NCBI RefSeq assembly: GCF_002838065.1
Contig: NZ_PIZU01000012.1
Span: forward strand, 62,001 to 126,000
DNA length: 64,000 nucleotides
Origin: Mycobacterium hubeiense
Lineage (GTDB): Bacteria; Actinomycetota; Actinomycetes; Mycobacteriales; Mycobacteriaceae
Direction of reading: 5' to 3'
This document shows positions 1 to 7,402 of the stretch, in pieces (position 1 is the stretch's first letter; every line of letters starts with the position of its first letter). A program made the position numbers and the translations under genes. The notes under the pieces are model-generated. The model was given only the letters and a program-made list of their open reading frames with translations. It was not told where the DNA came from and ran no database searches.

Positions 1-181
1 TCGGGAATTCTTGGCGCACAACGGATAATGAAATGACTTTGTTAGCAGTCAGCGCAGGTGGTGCCGCGGCATTGCGGTCCGGCAGGGTGTCCAGAATTGG
101 GTTGGCACAGCCGCTGAGGATCGCCGCCGACACAACGGCTAGGGCCACAGCGCGGCGGCCGCAGCGTCGGCCGCACAACAT
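1..181 (-). CDS. Lipoprotein, N-terminal part only (runs off the window edge)
   Basis: The reverse strand from an ATG at 181 reads a short Arg-rich start, a hydrophobic stretch (AVALAVVSAAIL) and the lipobox LSGC at about residues 22-25, followed by a Pro/Ala-rich mature start. This is a standard lipoprotein signal, so the product should be acylated and anchored outside the membrane. About 60 codons are visible and they do not identify a family. It lies 82 bp downstream of the M56 peptidase gene on the same strand. A TACTA-N7-TAGTA box abuts its start codon, so it probably belongs to the BlaI-controlled set. Confidence 0.6.
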   Translation of the reverse strand, partial: MLCGRRCGRRAVALAVVSAAILSGCANPILDTLPDRNAAAPPALTANKVISLSVVRQEFP

Positions 182-197
182 ACTAACTACGCTAGTA
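181..197. promoter_or_regulatory. Putative BlaI operator (TACTA-N7-TAGTA)
   Basis: TACTA at 181-185 and TAGTA at 193-197 form an inverted repeat with a 7-bp spacer. It touches the start codon of the lipoprotein at the left edge. The same layout recurs at 2755, 3016 and 17291, with a TACTG/CAGTA variant at 15880 and 24196. Assignment to BlaI is inferred from its presence at the blaI operon. Confidence 0.6.
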
Positions 198-262
198 CTG
201 GTTTCCTGCCGGCAAAAGTGCTGGGTTATCGCTGCACGGTTGGAATGTCACGTCCGGTGTCG

Positions 263-1165
263 TCAGCCGGCGGTGCAGGACGCTAGCCCGGTCAGGGCGG
301 CGAAGGTGAGGAGCATGGTCATGCCCAGCACGAGCGCTGCCCCCCAGGCGGCGTTGGAGCCGCCGATGCGCCCCGCAGATGCGCGGCGCCCGTCGAGCCG
401 GGCCAGTCGCAATTGGATGCACTCGCTGGCGATGCCCAGTGCGGGCGCCGGTGCGGGAGCGCTCTGCAGGGTCTGCAGCGCCCGGTGCAGGCCCCTGGGG
501 CCGTGGGAGCGGGCGGCGTGCGCGTCGGCGTCCAGTTCGACCAGTGTGCGAACCAATGAGGGTGAGTGACGCATCAGCGGCAGCCATCCCAATCCCGCGG
601 CGGCGGCCTGGGCGACGGCGATCAGCAGATGATGGCGTCGGCGCACGTGGGCGCGCTCATGGGCTTCCACAGCGCGCACGGCTGCGGTGTCGAGGCACTG
701 CCGCAGTCCGGTGCTCATCACCACCAGCGGCGGGGTGCCAGCCAGGCTGTAGGCCAGCGGCTCGGTAGCTGGCAGCCACAGCACCGCACCGGCGTGCGGG
801 CTGTACCCGGTCAGCAACCAACCCAGCTCAATGTGCTTGTCGTGCAAGCGACGTCGATGCCGGCCGATGCGGCTCAGCTGCCAACCTCCGCGAATGGCGG
901 CGACGCCCAGCGCGGCAGCACTGAGGATTCCCGCGACGGTATCCACTCCTCCGGGCGGACCCGCGTGCAGCGCCAGCCAGCACCGGTGCAACAGTTCGGC
1001 CAGCCCTGGCAGCGCGACCGCGGCGAGCGTGACGCACACGAGCACACCCCACAGAACCAAGAGCACCGCGGCGTCGGTGCCGCGGCGGGTCAAGGCCCGC
1101 AATATCGGTGGTGTGAGGACACCGACGGCGAGGCCGCCGACGGTCCACCACATCACCGCGGTCAC
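263..1165 (-). CDS. M56-family (BlaR1/MecR1-like) membrane metallopeptidase
   Basis: A 300-residue integral membrane protein with several N-terminal hydrophobic segments and the zinc-protease motif HERAH at residues 169-173. A possible third ligand region (ELDAD) lies near 210-214, and there is a final hydrophobic helix. In BlaR1/MecR1 systems the M56 protease responds to an envelope signal and causes cleavage of the BlaI repressor. This protein has no C-terminal penicillin-binding sensor domain, as is usual for mycobacterial homologues, so the signal it senses is unknown. Its start overlaps the stop of blaI (1162-1165), indicating translational coupling. It is the fifth gene of the minus-strand operon that begins near 2958. 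Confidence 0.85.
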   Translation of the reverse strand: MTAVMWWTVGGLAVGVLTPPILRALTRRGTDAAVLLVLWGVLVCVTLAAVALPGLAELLHRCWLALHAGPPGGVDTVAGILSAAALGVAAIRGGWQLSRIGRHRRRLHDKHIELGWLLTGYSPHAGAVLWLPATEPLAYSLAGTPPLVVMSTGLRQCLDTAAVRAVEAHERAHVRRRHHLLIAVAQAAAAGLGWLPLMRHSPSLVRTLVELDADAHAARSHGPRGLHRALQTLQSAPAPAPALGIASECIQLRLARLDGRRASAGRIGGSNAAWGAALVLGMTMLLTFAALTGLASCTAG

Positions 1166-1587
1166 CGTCGTCGGCCCCGTTCTTTGAGCCCGCGGGTCAA
1201 GGCCCGCGACTCGGCGGTGGTGGCGCTGCGCGCGAAGTGCAGCAGCGCCGCGGCGGGATCGCCGCTGTCAGCGAGTAGTTCACGCAGCGCGTCGGTGGCT
1301 GCCTGAATGCGGTCGCGGGTGGCCTGATAGCTGTAGGCGCGCCCATCGAGCTCACGGCTCAACCATCCCTTGCGGTAGAGATTGTCCATCACGGTCATCA
1401 CCGTTGTATAAGCGGGCTTGCGGACGGGTTCGAGTTCGTCGAGGACGTCACGGACCCGCACCGCGTCGTCGGTGCGCCAGACCACGTCCATGATCGCCGC
1501 CTCCAACTCGCCCAGCCCGGGCAACGGCCGAGCCTGGCGCGCTGCCGTGCGCCGCGATGCCCGGCTGGTCGTCTTGCGGGCTGTCAT
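1162..1587 (-). CDS. blaI: BlaI/MecI-family transcriptional repressor
   Basis: A 141-residue protein with a basic N-terminal tail, then a winged-helix region starting at LPGLGELEAAIMDVVW and continuing through VRDVLDEL and AYTTVMTVMDNLYRKGWL, which is the BlaI recognition-helix region. The C-terminal part carries the family dimerisation helices. I chose ATG 1587 because it overlaps the upstream thioredoxin stop in an ATGA arrangement; the open frame continues upstream but over another gene. BlaI repressors bind short inverted repeats and are inactivated by the partner M56 protease encoded next. Putative operators lie upstream of this operon (2755, 3016) and before several envelope genes in the window. 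Confidence 0.9.
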   Translation of the reverse strand: MTARKTTSRASRRTAARQARPLPGLGELEAAIMDVVWRTDDAVRVRDVLDELEPVRKPAYTTVMTVMDNLYRKGWLSRELDGRAYSYQATRDRIQAATDALRELLADSGDPAAALLHFARSATTAESRALTRGLKERGRRR

Positions 1588-2207
1588 GGTCTCTGCCTTT
1601 CCCCAAGCGCGGCGGCGACGATTTCGGTGACCTCGTCGACATCGCGAAGCACCTGCATCGGCAGGCGGCGCACGGAACCGTCGGTATCGACAAGGTAACT
1701 CAGCGGCAGCAGTTGCGGTGCCCGCAACGCGCCCGCGACCGAATCGGCGTCGGTGAACGACGGATAGCCGATATTCAGCTCGCGGACCAGGGCTGCAGCC
1801 GAGGACGAACGGTCGCGCACATTGACTCCGATGACCCGCACCGCGCCTGGGGTGTCGGTGTAGGCGTCGAGCACCGGCATCTCCTCGCGACACGGCGCAC
1901 ACCATGACGCCCACAGATTGAGTAGTGTCGGCGCGCCGGCTACGGCTGCACCCACATCCACCGCCGGTGAGGACCCCAGGCACCGGGCCATCACCCCGGA
2001 CAGTGTCGGCACCGGCGAGCCGCCGGGCGCTGGCGCCGGGCACGGCGCGGCGCCGGCTTCGGTGGCGGCGGGGTCTCCGCGCGCCTCCAGGTTGTCCTCT
2101 GCCAGTCGCTGCTTCGCCGGCGCGGACACCGGATCGTGGCTGATAAGCACACCAGCGACGGTGGCCGCCGCGACGGCGACCAACCCAGCCAACGCTCGAC
2201 CCCGCAC
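1584..2207 (-). CDS. TlpA/ResA-like extracytoplasmic thioredoxin
   Basis: A 207-residue protein with an N-terminal hydrophobic anchor (LAGLVAVAAATVAGVLI) and a thioredoxin-fold domain carrying the active site WASWCAPC at about residues 106-113. It should act outside the membrane as a disulfide reductase or isomerase. GTG 2207 is preferred as start because it follows the upstream stop at 2210-2212 by two bases and begins just before the anchor; a longer frame from 2321 would overlap the upstream gene. Extra cysteines at GAAPCPA and MARCLG could form a second disulfide. Its place between a Cys-containing membrane protein and blaI suggests a redox function in the same response. Confidence 0.85.
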   Translation of the reverse strand: MRGRALAGLVAVAAATVAGVLISHDPVSAPAKQRLAEDNLEARGDPAATEAGAAPCPAPAPGGSPVPTLSGVMARCLGSSPAVDVGAAVAGAPTLLNLWASWCAPCREEMPVLDAYTDTPGAVRVIGVNVRDRSSSAAALVRELNIGYPSFTDADSVAGALRAPQLLPLSYLVDTDGSVRRLPMQVLRDVDEVTEIVAAALGERQRP

Positions 2208-2209
2208 CG

Positions 2210-2704
2210 CTAGCTGTCGCGCTCGGGCGCTGGACCGACTGCGGTCACCGGATGCGACGGCGCTCCCTCGCCGCCCACTGGGCAGGAACGCAAGGCCGTT
2301 AGCCGCCGCCACAACGCCCACCCCAGCACTGCCAACGACGCCGCCGCGATCACGGGCTGAATCGGCGCCCAGACCGTCATTGCGCCACTGACGCCGACGG
2401 CGGCCACCACCAGCTTGTTACACACCGGGCAGCCCACCGCCAGCACCGAGCCGACGTTGGCCAGTATCCCGGCACGCCCCGGCGCCGCGGATACAGCCGC
2501 GCGGCCATGGACATAGGTTGCCACCAGCACACCACTGAGCAATGCAGTCAGCGCCCACACGGCGTAGCTCCACCACGGCACCGGCGTCATGCGCACGAAA
2601 AAGGGGTTGGCCAGCACGGCGCTGGGAACGCCCACCGCCACGGCGACAACTGCGGCCGCCAACACTGCGACGGCCAGCTGCAGCCACACCACACGACGCG
2701 CCAT
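2210..2704 (-). CDS. Four-helix membrane protein with CPVC motif
   Basis: About 164 residues with four predicted membrane helices (near WLQLAVAVLAAAVV, WWSYAVWALTALLSGVL, ILANVGSVLAVGC and IQPVIAAASLAVLGW). A CPVCNK motif sits at the end of helix 3. The paired cysteines next to a TlpA-like thioredoxin gene suggest that it passes electrons or a metal across the membrane; that is inference, as I do not recognise the exact family. ATG 2704 is preferred because a putative operator covers 2755-2771. An in-frame ATG at 2767 would place the operator inside the coding sequence. Confidence 0.65.
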   Translation of the reverse strand: MARRVVWLQLAVAVLAAAVVAVAVGVPSAVLANPFFVRMTPVPWWSYAVWALTALLSGVLVATYVHGRAAVSAAPGRAGILANVGSVLAVGCPVCNKLVVAAVGVSGAMTVWAPIQPVIAAASLAVLGWALWRRLTALRSCPVGGEGAPSHPVTAVGPAPERDS

Positions 2705-2754
2705 CCTCTGACCACCATCCCGCACGCCCAGTCCCACAACGTTCCTCAGCTTAG

Positions 2755-2771
2755 TACTAATCTTCATAGTA
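2755..2771. promoter_or_regulatory. Putative BlaI operator within the blaI operon
   Basis: TACTA 2755-2759, seven bases, TAGTA 2767-2771. The left half lies within the perfect palindrome TTAGTACTAA (2751-2760). It sits between the 61-residue protein gene and the CPVC membrane protein gene, so it could control an internal promoter of the blaI operon. Confidence 0.65.
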
Positions 2772-2772
2772 T

Positions 2773-2958
2773 TTAACGCTGCGGGCGATCGTGCGATACG
2801 GCCATGTCGCCAGCTTGCGCACCGATGTGGGTGGCCGGTGCGCAGTCAGCCCCGCAATGCCCCACGTTTACGCTCACCACGCCTCCCAGCATCGCAGTGA
2901 TCAGTAAGACGGCGGCAAGCACAAAGACTTTGAGCCGATGATCGACGATCAAGGTCAT
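2773..2958 (-). CDS. Small single-span membrane protein
   Basis: A 61-residue product with one hydrophobic segment (VFVLAAVLLITAMLGGVVSV) and a short outer tail with two cysteines (HCGADC) and several histidines, which could bind metal or be oxidised. An AGGGAGG ribosome-binding site lies directly before ATG 2958. A TTG two codons later has the better spacing and may be the real start. It would be the first gene of the blaI operon, with a TACTA-N7-TAGTA box upstream at 3016-3032. I do not recognise the family. Confidence 0.5.
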   Translation of the reverse strand: MTLIVDHRLKVFVLAAVLLITAMLGGVVSVNVGHCGADCAPATHIGAQAGDMAVSHDRPQR

Positions 2959-3015
2959 CCTCCCTGTGTCCGATTAGGCATGCGTCAATGGCCGAGACAT
3001 CCGGCCACCCCTGAC

Positions 3016-3032
3016 TACTATCCTACGTAGTA
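3016..3032. promoter_or_regulatory. Putative BlaI operator between the blaI operon and ripA-like gene
   Basis: TACTA 3016-3020, seven bases, TAGTA 3028-3032; the extended form ACTACTA...TAGTAGT is symmetric. It lies about 60 bp before the first gene of the blaI operon and in the shared divergent region with the RipA-like gene, so it could autoregulate the repressor. The rest of 2959-3306 shows only the TGTACGTAC motif described separately. Confidence 0.65.
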
Positions 3033-3191
3033 GTTACGTCGAGCAGGCCCGCGCCGCCGAAGCCCAGCAGCTGCACTAGGTAACCGTTCGACGCGGTGAC
3101 TCAACGGATCGTGTACGTGCCTGGCCCAGACCGTTATGACAATGAGACTGTGACGCGTGTTTCCAGTGAGACAGTAGTGATGTACGTTGCG

Positions 3192-3200
3192 TGTACGTAC
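3192..3200 (+). promoter_or_regulatory. TGTACGTAC motif upstream of ripA-like gene
   Basis: The 9-mer TGTACGTAC occurs 107 bp before the RipA-like start. It recurs upstream of two L,D-transpeptidase genes (17486-17494, and 21401-21409 in reverse). CAGTA (3172) and TACTG (3198) flank it here. The factor that binds it is unknown. Confidence 0.35.
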
Positions 3201-3306
3201 TGGACAACTGCTTACTGGCTGGAGCCGTAGCTGTGCCAGGGGAGCTCTGACGGACGACCGGCCGACGGAGGATACGCCAGCGCCCCCCGCTAAGGGAGAT
3301 CATGTG

Positions 3307-4725
3307 ATGAGGCCCCTACGCCACTGGGTCAGCCGCCTCACCGCCGTGACGATCGGTGTTGCCCTGCTGGCCTATGGTGGCGGCACCGCGCAGGCCTCCC
3401 ACAACGGCACCGACCATTCGGGTTCGGCGATCTCCGCCCTGGTCGCCGACCTCGCGCAGGCCAATCAGCGCCTGGCCGACATCGGCGCGCAGATTCAGGG
3501 GCAGCAGGAAGGTGTCAACAAAGCCCTCGTGGAGGTGGCCAACGCCCGGGATGCTGCCGATACCGCGCGCCGCGACGTGCTGGCCAGCGAGCAAGGGCTG
3601 GCCGATGCGAACGCGGCGATCGGCGCCGCGCAAAGGCGCTTTGATGACTTCGCCGCCGCCACCTACGTCAATGGCCCACCGCAAGCGCTGCTTTCGGCGG
3701 CCAGCCCGGAGGACATCATCGCCACCGCCAGCGCCGATCAGACCCTGGCGCTCAGCCAGCGCAACGTGCTGACCGATCTGCAACGCGCCCGCACCGAGCA
3801 GGCGAATCGAACGTCTGCAGCGCGCGCCGCCGCGCAGCGCGCCGACCAGGCAGCCGCCGATGCCGAGCGAAGTCAGCAGGCGGCGGTGGCAGCGCTGACC
3901 GAGGCGCAACGCCAATTCGGTGTCCAGCAGGCCGAAGTCGATCGGCTCGTCGCCGATCGTGACGCCGCGCGGGCCCGTCTCGAGGCCGCCCGGCCGGCAC
4001 CCTCATCGTCGACCCAGGCGCCGGCGAGCGCCGCGGGCGCCGCGTCTGCGGCTCCGGATCGTTGGGACCGGCAAGGTCCGGCCGGGGCACCGGCGCCCGC
4101 CGACACCGGTCAGTGGGACACCACCTTGCCGATGGTGCCCAGCGCCAACGTCGCCGGCGATCCCATCGCCATCGTCAATGCGGTGCTGCAGATCTCGGCG
4201 ACCTCGGCACAGGTGACCGCCGACATGGGCCGAAAGTTCCTGACCCAGCTCGGGATCCTGCCGCAAGCCTCCGCACCCGCCGACCCCGGATTCACCAACG
4301 GGCGCATCCCGCGGGTATATGGCCGCCAGGCAGTCGAATACGTGATCCGCCGTGCCATGTCGCAGCTGGGTGTGCCCTATTCCTGGGGCGGCGGCAACGC
4401 CAACGGTCCCTCCCGCGGTATCGACCAGGGCGCCAACACCGTCGGGTTCGACTGCTCCGGGCTGATCCTCTACGCGTTCGCCGGAGTGGGCATCAAACTG
4501 GAGCACTACTCCGGGACGCAGTACAACTCCGGACGCAAGATCCCCTCCTCACAAATGCAACGCGGCGATCTGATCTTCTACGGGCCCAACGCAAGCCAGC
4601 ATGAGGCGATGTATCTCGGCAACGGGCAGATGATCGAAGCGCCCTACACCGGGTCGGTCGTTAAGATCTCGCCGGTACGTACCAGCGGCATGATGCCCTA
4701 CGTCACCCGGCTCATCGAATACTGA
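3307..4725 (+). CDS. ripA: RipA-like peptidoglycan D,L-endopeptidase (NlpC/P60)
   Basis: A 472-residue secreted protein, the same length as M. tuberculosis RipA as I recall it. A signal peptide is followed by a long coiled-coil region (about residues 40-240) rich in Ala, Gln and Arg, a Pro/Ala linker, and a C-terminal NlpC/P60 domain. The catalytic Cys is in FDCSGL, the His in SQHEAMYLG and the Glu in QMIEAP. RipA cleaves the D-Glu/meso-DAP bond during septum resolution, and the coiled coil normally blocks the active site until processing. ATG 3307 has an AAGGGAGA ribosome site. It is transcribed away from the blaI operon. As an accessory gene it is probably a second copy beside a chromosomal ripAB. 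Confidence 0.9.
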   Translation: MRPLRHWVSRLTAVTIGVALLAYGGGTAQASHNGTDHSGSAISALVADLAQANQRLADIGAQIQGQQEGVNKALVEVANARDAADTARRDVLASEQGLADANAAIGAAQRRFDDFAAATYVNGPPQALLSAASPEDIIATASADQTLALSQRNVLTDLQRARTEQANRTSAARAAAQRADQAAADAERSQQAAVAALTEAQRQFGVQQAEVDRLVADRDAARARLEAARPAPSSSTQAPASAAGAASAAPDRWDRQGPAGAPAPADTGQWDTTLPMVPSANVAGDPIAIVNAVLQISATSAQVTADMGRKFLTQLGILPQASAPADPGFTNGRIPRVYGRQAVEYVIRRAMSQLGVPYSWGGGNANGPSRGIDQGANTVGFDCSGLILYAFAGVGIKLEHYSGTQYNSGRKIPSSQMQRGDLIFYGPNASQHEAMYLGNGQMIEAPYTGSVVKISPVRTSGMMPYVTRLIEY

Positions 4726-4810
4726 CACCTCAGGTGGCCAGGCCGTCTTACCCCCTTCGCCGCCACGCGTGGCTGTGAGGTGCCGCCACCAGGCTGGTAC
4801 CGAGGGGCGG

Positions 4811-6325
4811 TCAGCCGATGTAGTTGAGGCTGGTCATCATCCCGGCTTCCTGGTGATAGGTGTTGTGGCAGTGCAGCATCCATTCGCCGGGGTTGTCGGC
4901 GACGAACGACACGCGCAGCTGCTGCATGGGCAGCACGATCACGGTGTCCTTGCGTGCGCCGGGGCGCCCGTTGGTGGTGAGCACCTCGAAGGTGTGGCCG
5001 TGCAGATGCATGGGATGCCACATCATCGAGGTGTTGTTGAACGACAGCGTGACGCGTTGCCCCTCACGAACTTCCAATGGCCGGGTGTTGGTGAACCGCA
5101 GACCGTTGATCGTCCAGTCGTAGGGCATCATCGACCCGCCTAGATCGGCGGGCAGCTCCACGTCGGCGCGCGCAGCCGGCAACGCCGCACCCGGGGCAGC
5201 GCCGAACATGTCAATGGTGCCGACACGACCCTGCAGCTCGGCAGGCGCATAGTCGGCGGGCGGTGGCGAACCCGCCCCGCTGACCAACAATGCCCGTGCC
5301 GACGCGTTCTTTCCTTCCGCGGCCGCAACGAGCGGGAAGACGCCGTCACCGGCGGTGACCACCACGTCGTAGCGTTCCCCCATCCCGATCAGCACCGCGT
5401 CAACGTCGGTGGGCACGACCGGAAAGCCGTCGGTGTGGGTCACCGTCAATTTGTGCCCGGCCAACGCGACCCGAAAGGCAGTGTCCGAGCCGGCGTTGAT
5501 CAGCCGGATCCGCACACGCTGACCAGACTTGACACGAAAACTGCTGGCGGCCTGCGGAATACGCCCGTTGATCAGATAGTAGGGGTAACTGACATCTCCG
5601 GCGTCGCCACCGAGCAGTGTGCTGCTGCCCGCTCCCCCGACCCCCGGAACGGTTCCCGTTCCGGACATGCCGGGCATGTCGCCCATCCCGGGCATGTCGT
5701 GTCCGCCCATTGAATTGCGAAGCCCGTCATAGATCTGGGCCGGGCTCGATCCGACGCCGTCGGTCCAGTCGTCGAGCATGACCACCCACTCGGCGTCATA
5801 GCTGCCCAGGTCGTTGGGGTCGTCGACGATGACGGGGAAGTACAAGCCCCTGTCGGCGTCCAGTCCAGTGTGCGGATGAGCCCAGTAGGTGCCTGGATAT
5901 GGAACGGAGAACCGGTAGGTGAAATCACGGCCGGCGGCAATGTCCGGTGTGGCCGGCGACGCGCCGTCCATGTCGTTGCGCAGCGCGATGCCGTGCCAGT
6001 GCACCGACGTGGTGCGGCCGAGCCGGTTGCGCAGCGTGACGGCCAGTTCGTCGCCCACCGATGCCCGCACCAGCGGCCCCGGGACGGCGCCGTTATACGA
6101 GACCGTCTGCGCCACCGTGCCGCCGAGATCTACACCCGTGCGATCCGCGGTGAGCGTGGCCGACACGGTACGCCCGCTGTGCGGGCGGCGTGCCTCCGCG
6201 CCGGCAACCGCGTTATTGGGCACGACGACGCTGCTGCCGCGCGAGCACGCGGCCAGAGTCGCCCCGGCCGCCACCGTTGCGGCAAGAAAGCCTCGCCGAC
6301 TCCACTGCCCGCGCACTTCAGCCAT
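4811..6325 (-). CDS. mmcO: MmcO-type secreted multicopper oxidase
   Basis: A 504-residue protein, the length I recall for M. tuberculosis MmcO. It has a twin-arginine signal with lipobox (SRRGFLAATVAAGATLAAC). Copper-binding motifs are in the expected order: HWHG, AHPH, HPMHLHGHTF and LHCHNTYHQ. A Met-rich insert (DMPGMGDMPGM) lies near residues 226-238 and may bind Cu(I). The enzyme oxidises Cu(I) to Cu(II) at the cell surface. ATG 6325 starts directly at the Tat signal; further in-frame starts exist upstream. It overlaps the small membrane gene at 6318-6530, so the two are coupled. No obvious CsoR/RicR box lies before this pair. Confidence 0.93.
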   Translation of the reverse strand: MAEVRGQWSRRGFLAATVAAGATLAACSRGSSVVVPNNAVAGAEARRPHSGRTVSATLTADRTGVDLGGTVAQTVSYNGAVPGPLVRASVGDELAVTLRNRLGRTTSVHWHGIALRNDMDGASPATPDIAAGRDFTYRFSVPYPGTYWAHPHTGLDADRGLYFPVIVDDPNDLGSYDAEWVVMLDDWTDGVGSSPAQIYDGLRNSMGGHDMPGMGDMPGMSGTGTVPGVGGAGSSTLLGGDAGDVSYPYYLINGRIPQAASSFRVKSGQRVRIRLINAGSDTAFRVALAGHKLTVTHTDGFPVVPTDVDAVLIGMGERYDVVVTAGDGVFPLVAAAEGKNASARALLVSGAGSPPPADYAPAELQGRVGTIDMFGAAPGAALPAARADVELPADLGGSMMPYDWTINGLRFTNTRPLEVREGQRVTLSFNNTSMMWHPMHLHGHTFEVLTTNGRPGARKDTVIVLPMQQLRVSFVADNPGEWMLHCHNTYHQEAGMMTSLNYIG

Positions 6326-6530
6326 GACCCGCACGCCCCTGTCGCGACTCATCTTGTCCGGGTTTGTCGCCGCGCAGACTGCGACTTTGGCGACCGCCCG
6401 CTGCGCCGAACAACGTCGCCGTGGCGACAACGACGAGCCCCCAACACAAGACCAGTACACCGGTCAGCGCCAGCCAGAGCTGCCAGTCCCCGGCGGCGTC
6501 GAACGCCGCGGGCGCCCATCCCATACTCAT
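6318..6530 (-). CDS. Small single-span membrane protein preceding mmcO
   Basis: A 70-residue product with one strong hydrophobic helix (LWLALTGVLVLCWGLVVVAT) and a charged cytoplasmic tail rich in Arg, Gly and Asp. A strong AAGGAGG site precedes ATG 6530 by six bases. Its last codons overlap the mmcO start. It could help to assemble or place the oxidase; this is inferred from position only. No known domain is visible. Confidence 0.7.
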   Translation of the reverse strand: MSMGWAPAAFDAAGDWQLWLALTGVLVLCWGLVVVATATLFGAAGGRQSRSLRGDKPGQDESRQGRAGHG

Positions 6531-6590
6531 AGCGGCCTCCTTCGCTGACCACCATGCGAGCCGCAAGCCGCCGAAACGATAAGGGTCGTG

Positions 6591-6638
6591 TGAAGGTTCG
6601 TTGAAGAATGCCGCGGGGCGTCACCGCGCAGCGGTGAC
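6591..6638 (+). promoter_or_regulatory. Candidate response-regulator site and hairpin before the two-component genes
   Basis: TGAAG occurs at 6591-6595 and 6602-6606, a direct repeat 11 bp apart as OmpR-family regulators often bind. Downstream, GTCACCGC (6620-6627) and GCGGTGAC (6631-6638) form a perfect 8-bp hairpin nine bases before the regulator ATG. Both lie in the divergent region between the mmcO unit and the two-component system, so the repeat could serve either side. Confidence 0.35.
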
Positions 6639-6646
6639 CCGGCACC

Positions 6647-7402
6647 ATGAACTCCATGAGCAACACATCAGTGCCCTCGGGTGAGGATGGGCGAGGCTAC
6701 CGGGCGCTCGTGGTCGATGACGAGGCCGCGCTGGCTGAGGTGGTGGCCAGCTACCTGAATCGCGAGCACTTCACCACCCGCATCGTCGACAACGGTCCCG
6801 ATGCTGTGGCCGTGGCCCGCGACTTCGACCCCGACGTGGTGATCCTCGACCTCGGGCTGCCCGGCATGGACGGGTTAGAAGTGTGCCGCCAGCTGCGCAC
6901 CTTCTCCGACGCCTACGTGGTCATGCTCACTGCCCGCGACACCGAAATGGACACCATCGTGGGACTTACTGTCGGCGCCGACGATTACGTCGCCAAACCT
7001 TTCAGCCCACGCGAACTGGTGGCACGTATCCGCGCGATGCTTCGGCGCCCGCGCGCCACCCCCGAGCGCGAAACCGACCGCGGCGGCGACGTACCGGCCC
7101 CGCTGTCGTTTGGGCCGTTGCGTATCGACGTGGCGGCGCGGGAAGTGTCTCTGGATGGTGAACCGATCCTGTTGACCCGCACTGAATTTGACATACTCGC
7201 CGCCTTGTCGGCGCGCCCGGGCGTGGTAATGAGCCGCCGCCAGCTGCTTGAGACCGTGCGCGAGGGACCCTGGGTCGGTAACGAACACCTCGTTGATGTC
7301 CATATCGGCCATGTGCGACGCAAACTGGGCGACGACCCGGCTGCACCGCGCTACGTCATCACCGTTCGCGGTGTCGGATACCGTATGGGAAGCGGGCAGT
7401 GA
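6647..7402 (+). CDS. OmpR/PhoB-family response regulator
   Basis: A 251-residue regulator. The receiver domain has the acidic pair VVDDE, phospho-acceptor Asp in ILDLGLPG, Thr in VVMLTARD and Lys in VAKPFSP. It is followed by a winged-helix domain (TEFDILAAL, SRRQLLETV, HVRRKLGDD, RGVGYRMG). The downstream kinase gene overlaps its stop. Divergence from mmcO suggests, but does not show, that it regulates copper genes. ATG 6656 is an alternative start. Confidence 0.93.
   Translation: MNSMSNTSVPSGEDGRGYRALVVDDEAALAEVVASYLNREHFTTRIVDNGPDAVAVARDFDPDVVILDLGLPGMDGLEVCRQLRTFSDAYVVMLTARDTEMDTIVGLTVGADDYVAKPFSPRELVARIRAMLRRPRATPERETDRGGDVPAPLSFGPLRIDVAAREVSLDGEPILLTRTEFDILAALSARPGVVMSRRQLLETVREGPWVGNEHLVDVHIGHVRRKLGDDPAAPRYVITVRGVGYRMGSGQ

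Noticed and set aside
33..1306. Long plus-strand open frames opposite the M56 and blaI genes (33-569, 566-1306).
   Set aside because: They are antisense frames created by high GC; they have no ribosome site or recognisable domain, while the minus-strand genes have clear motifs.
2205..2321. Longer start for the thioredoxin at 2321.
   Set aside because: It would overlap the upstream membrane protein by over 100 bp and put a non-signal sequence before the clear membrane anchor at GTG 2207.
4726..4810. ACCTCA ... TGAGGT arms between the ripA-like gene and mmcO as a bidirectional terminator.
   Set aside because: The loop would be far too long and the inner pairing is weak.
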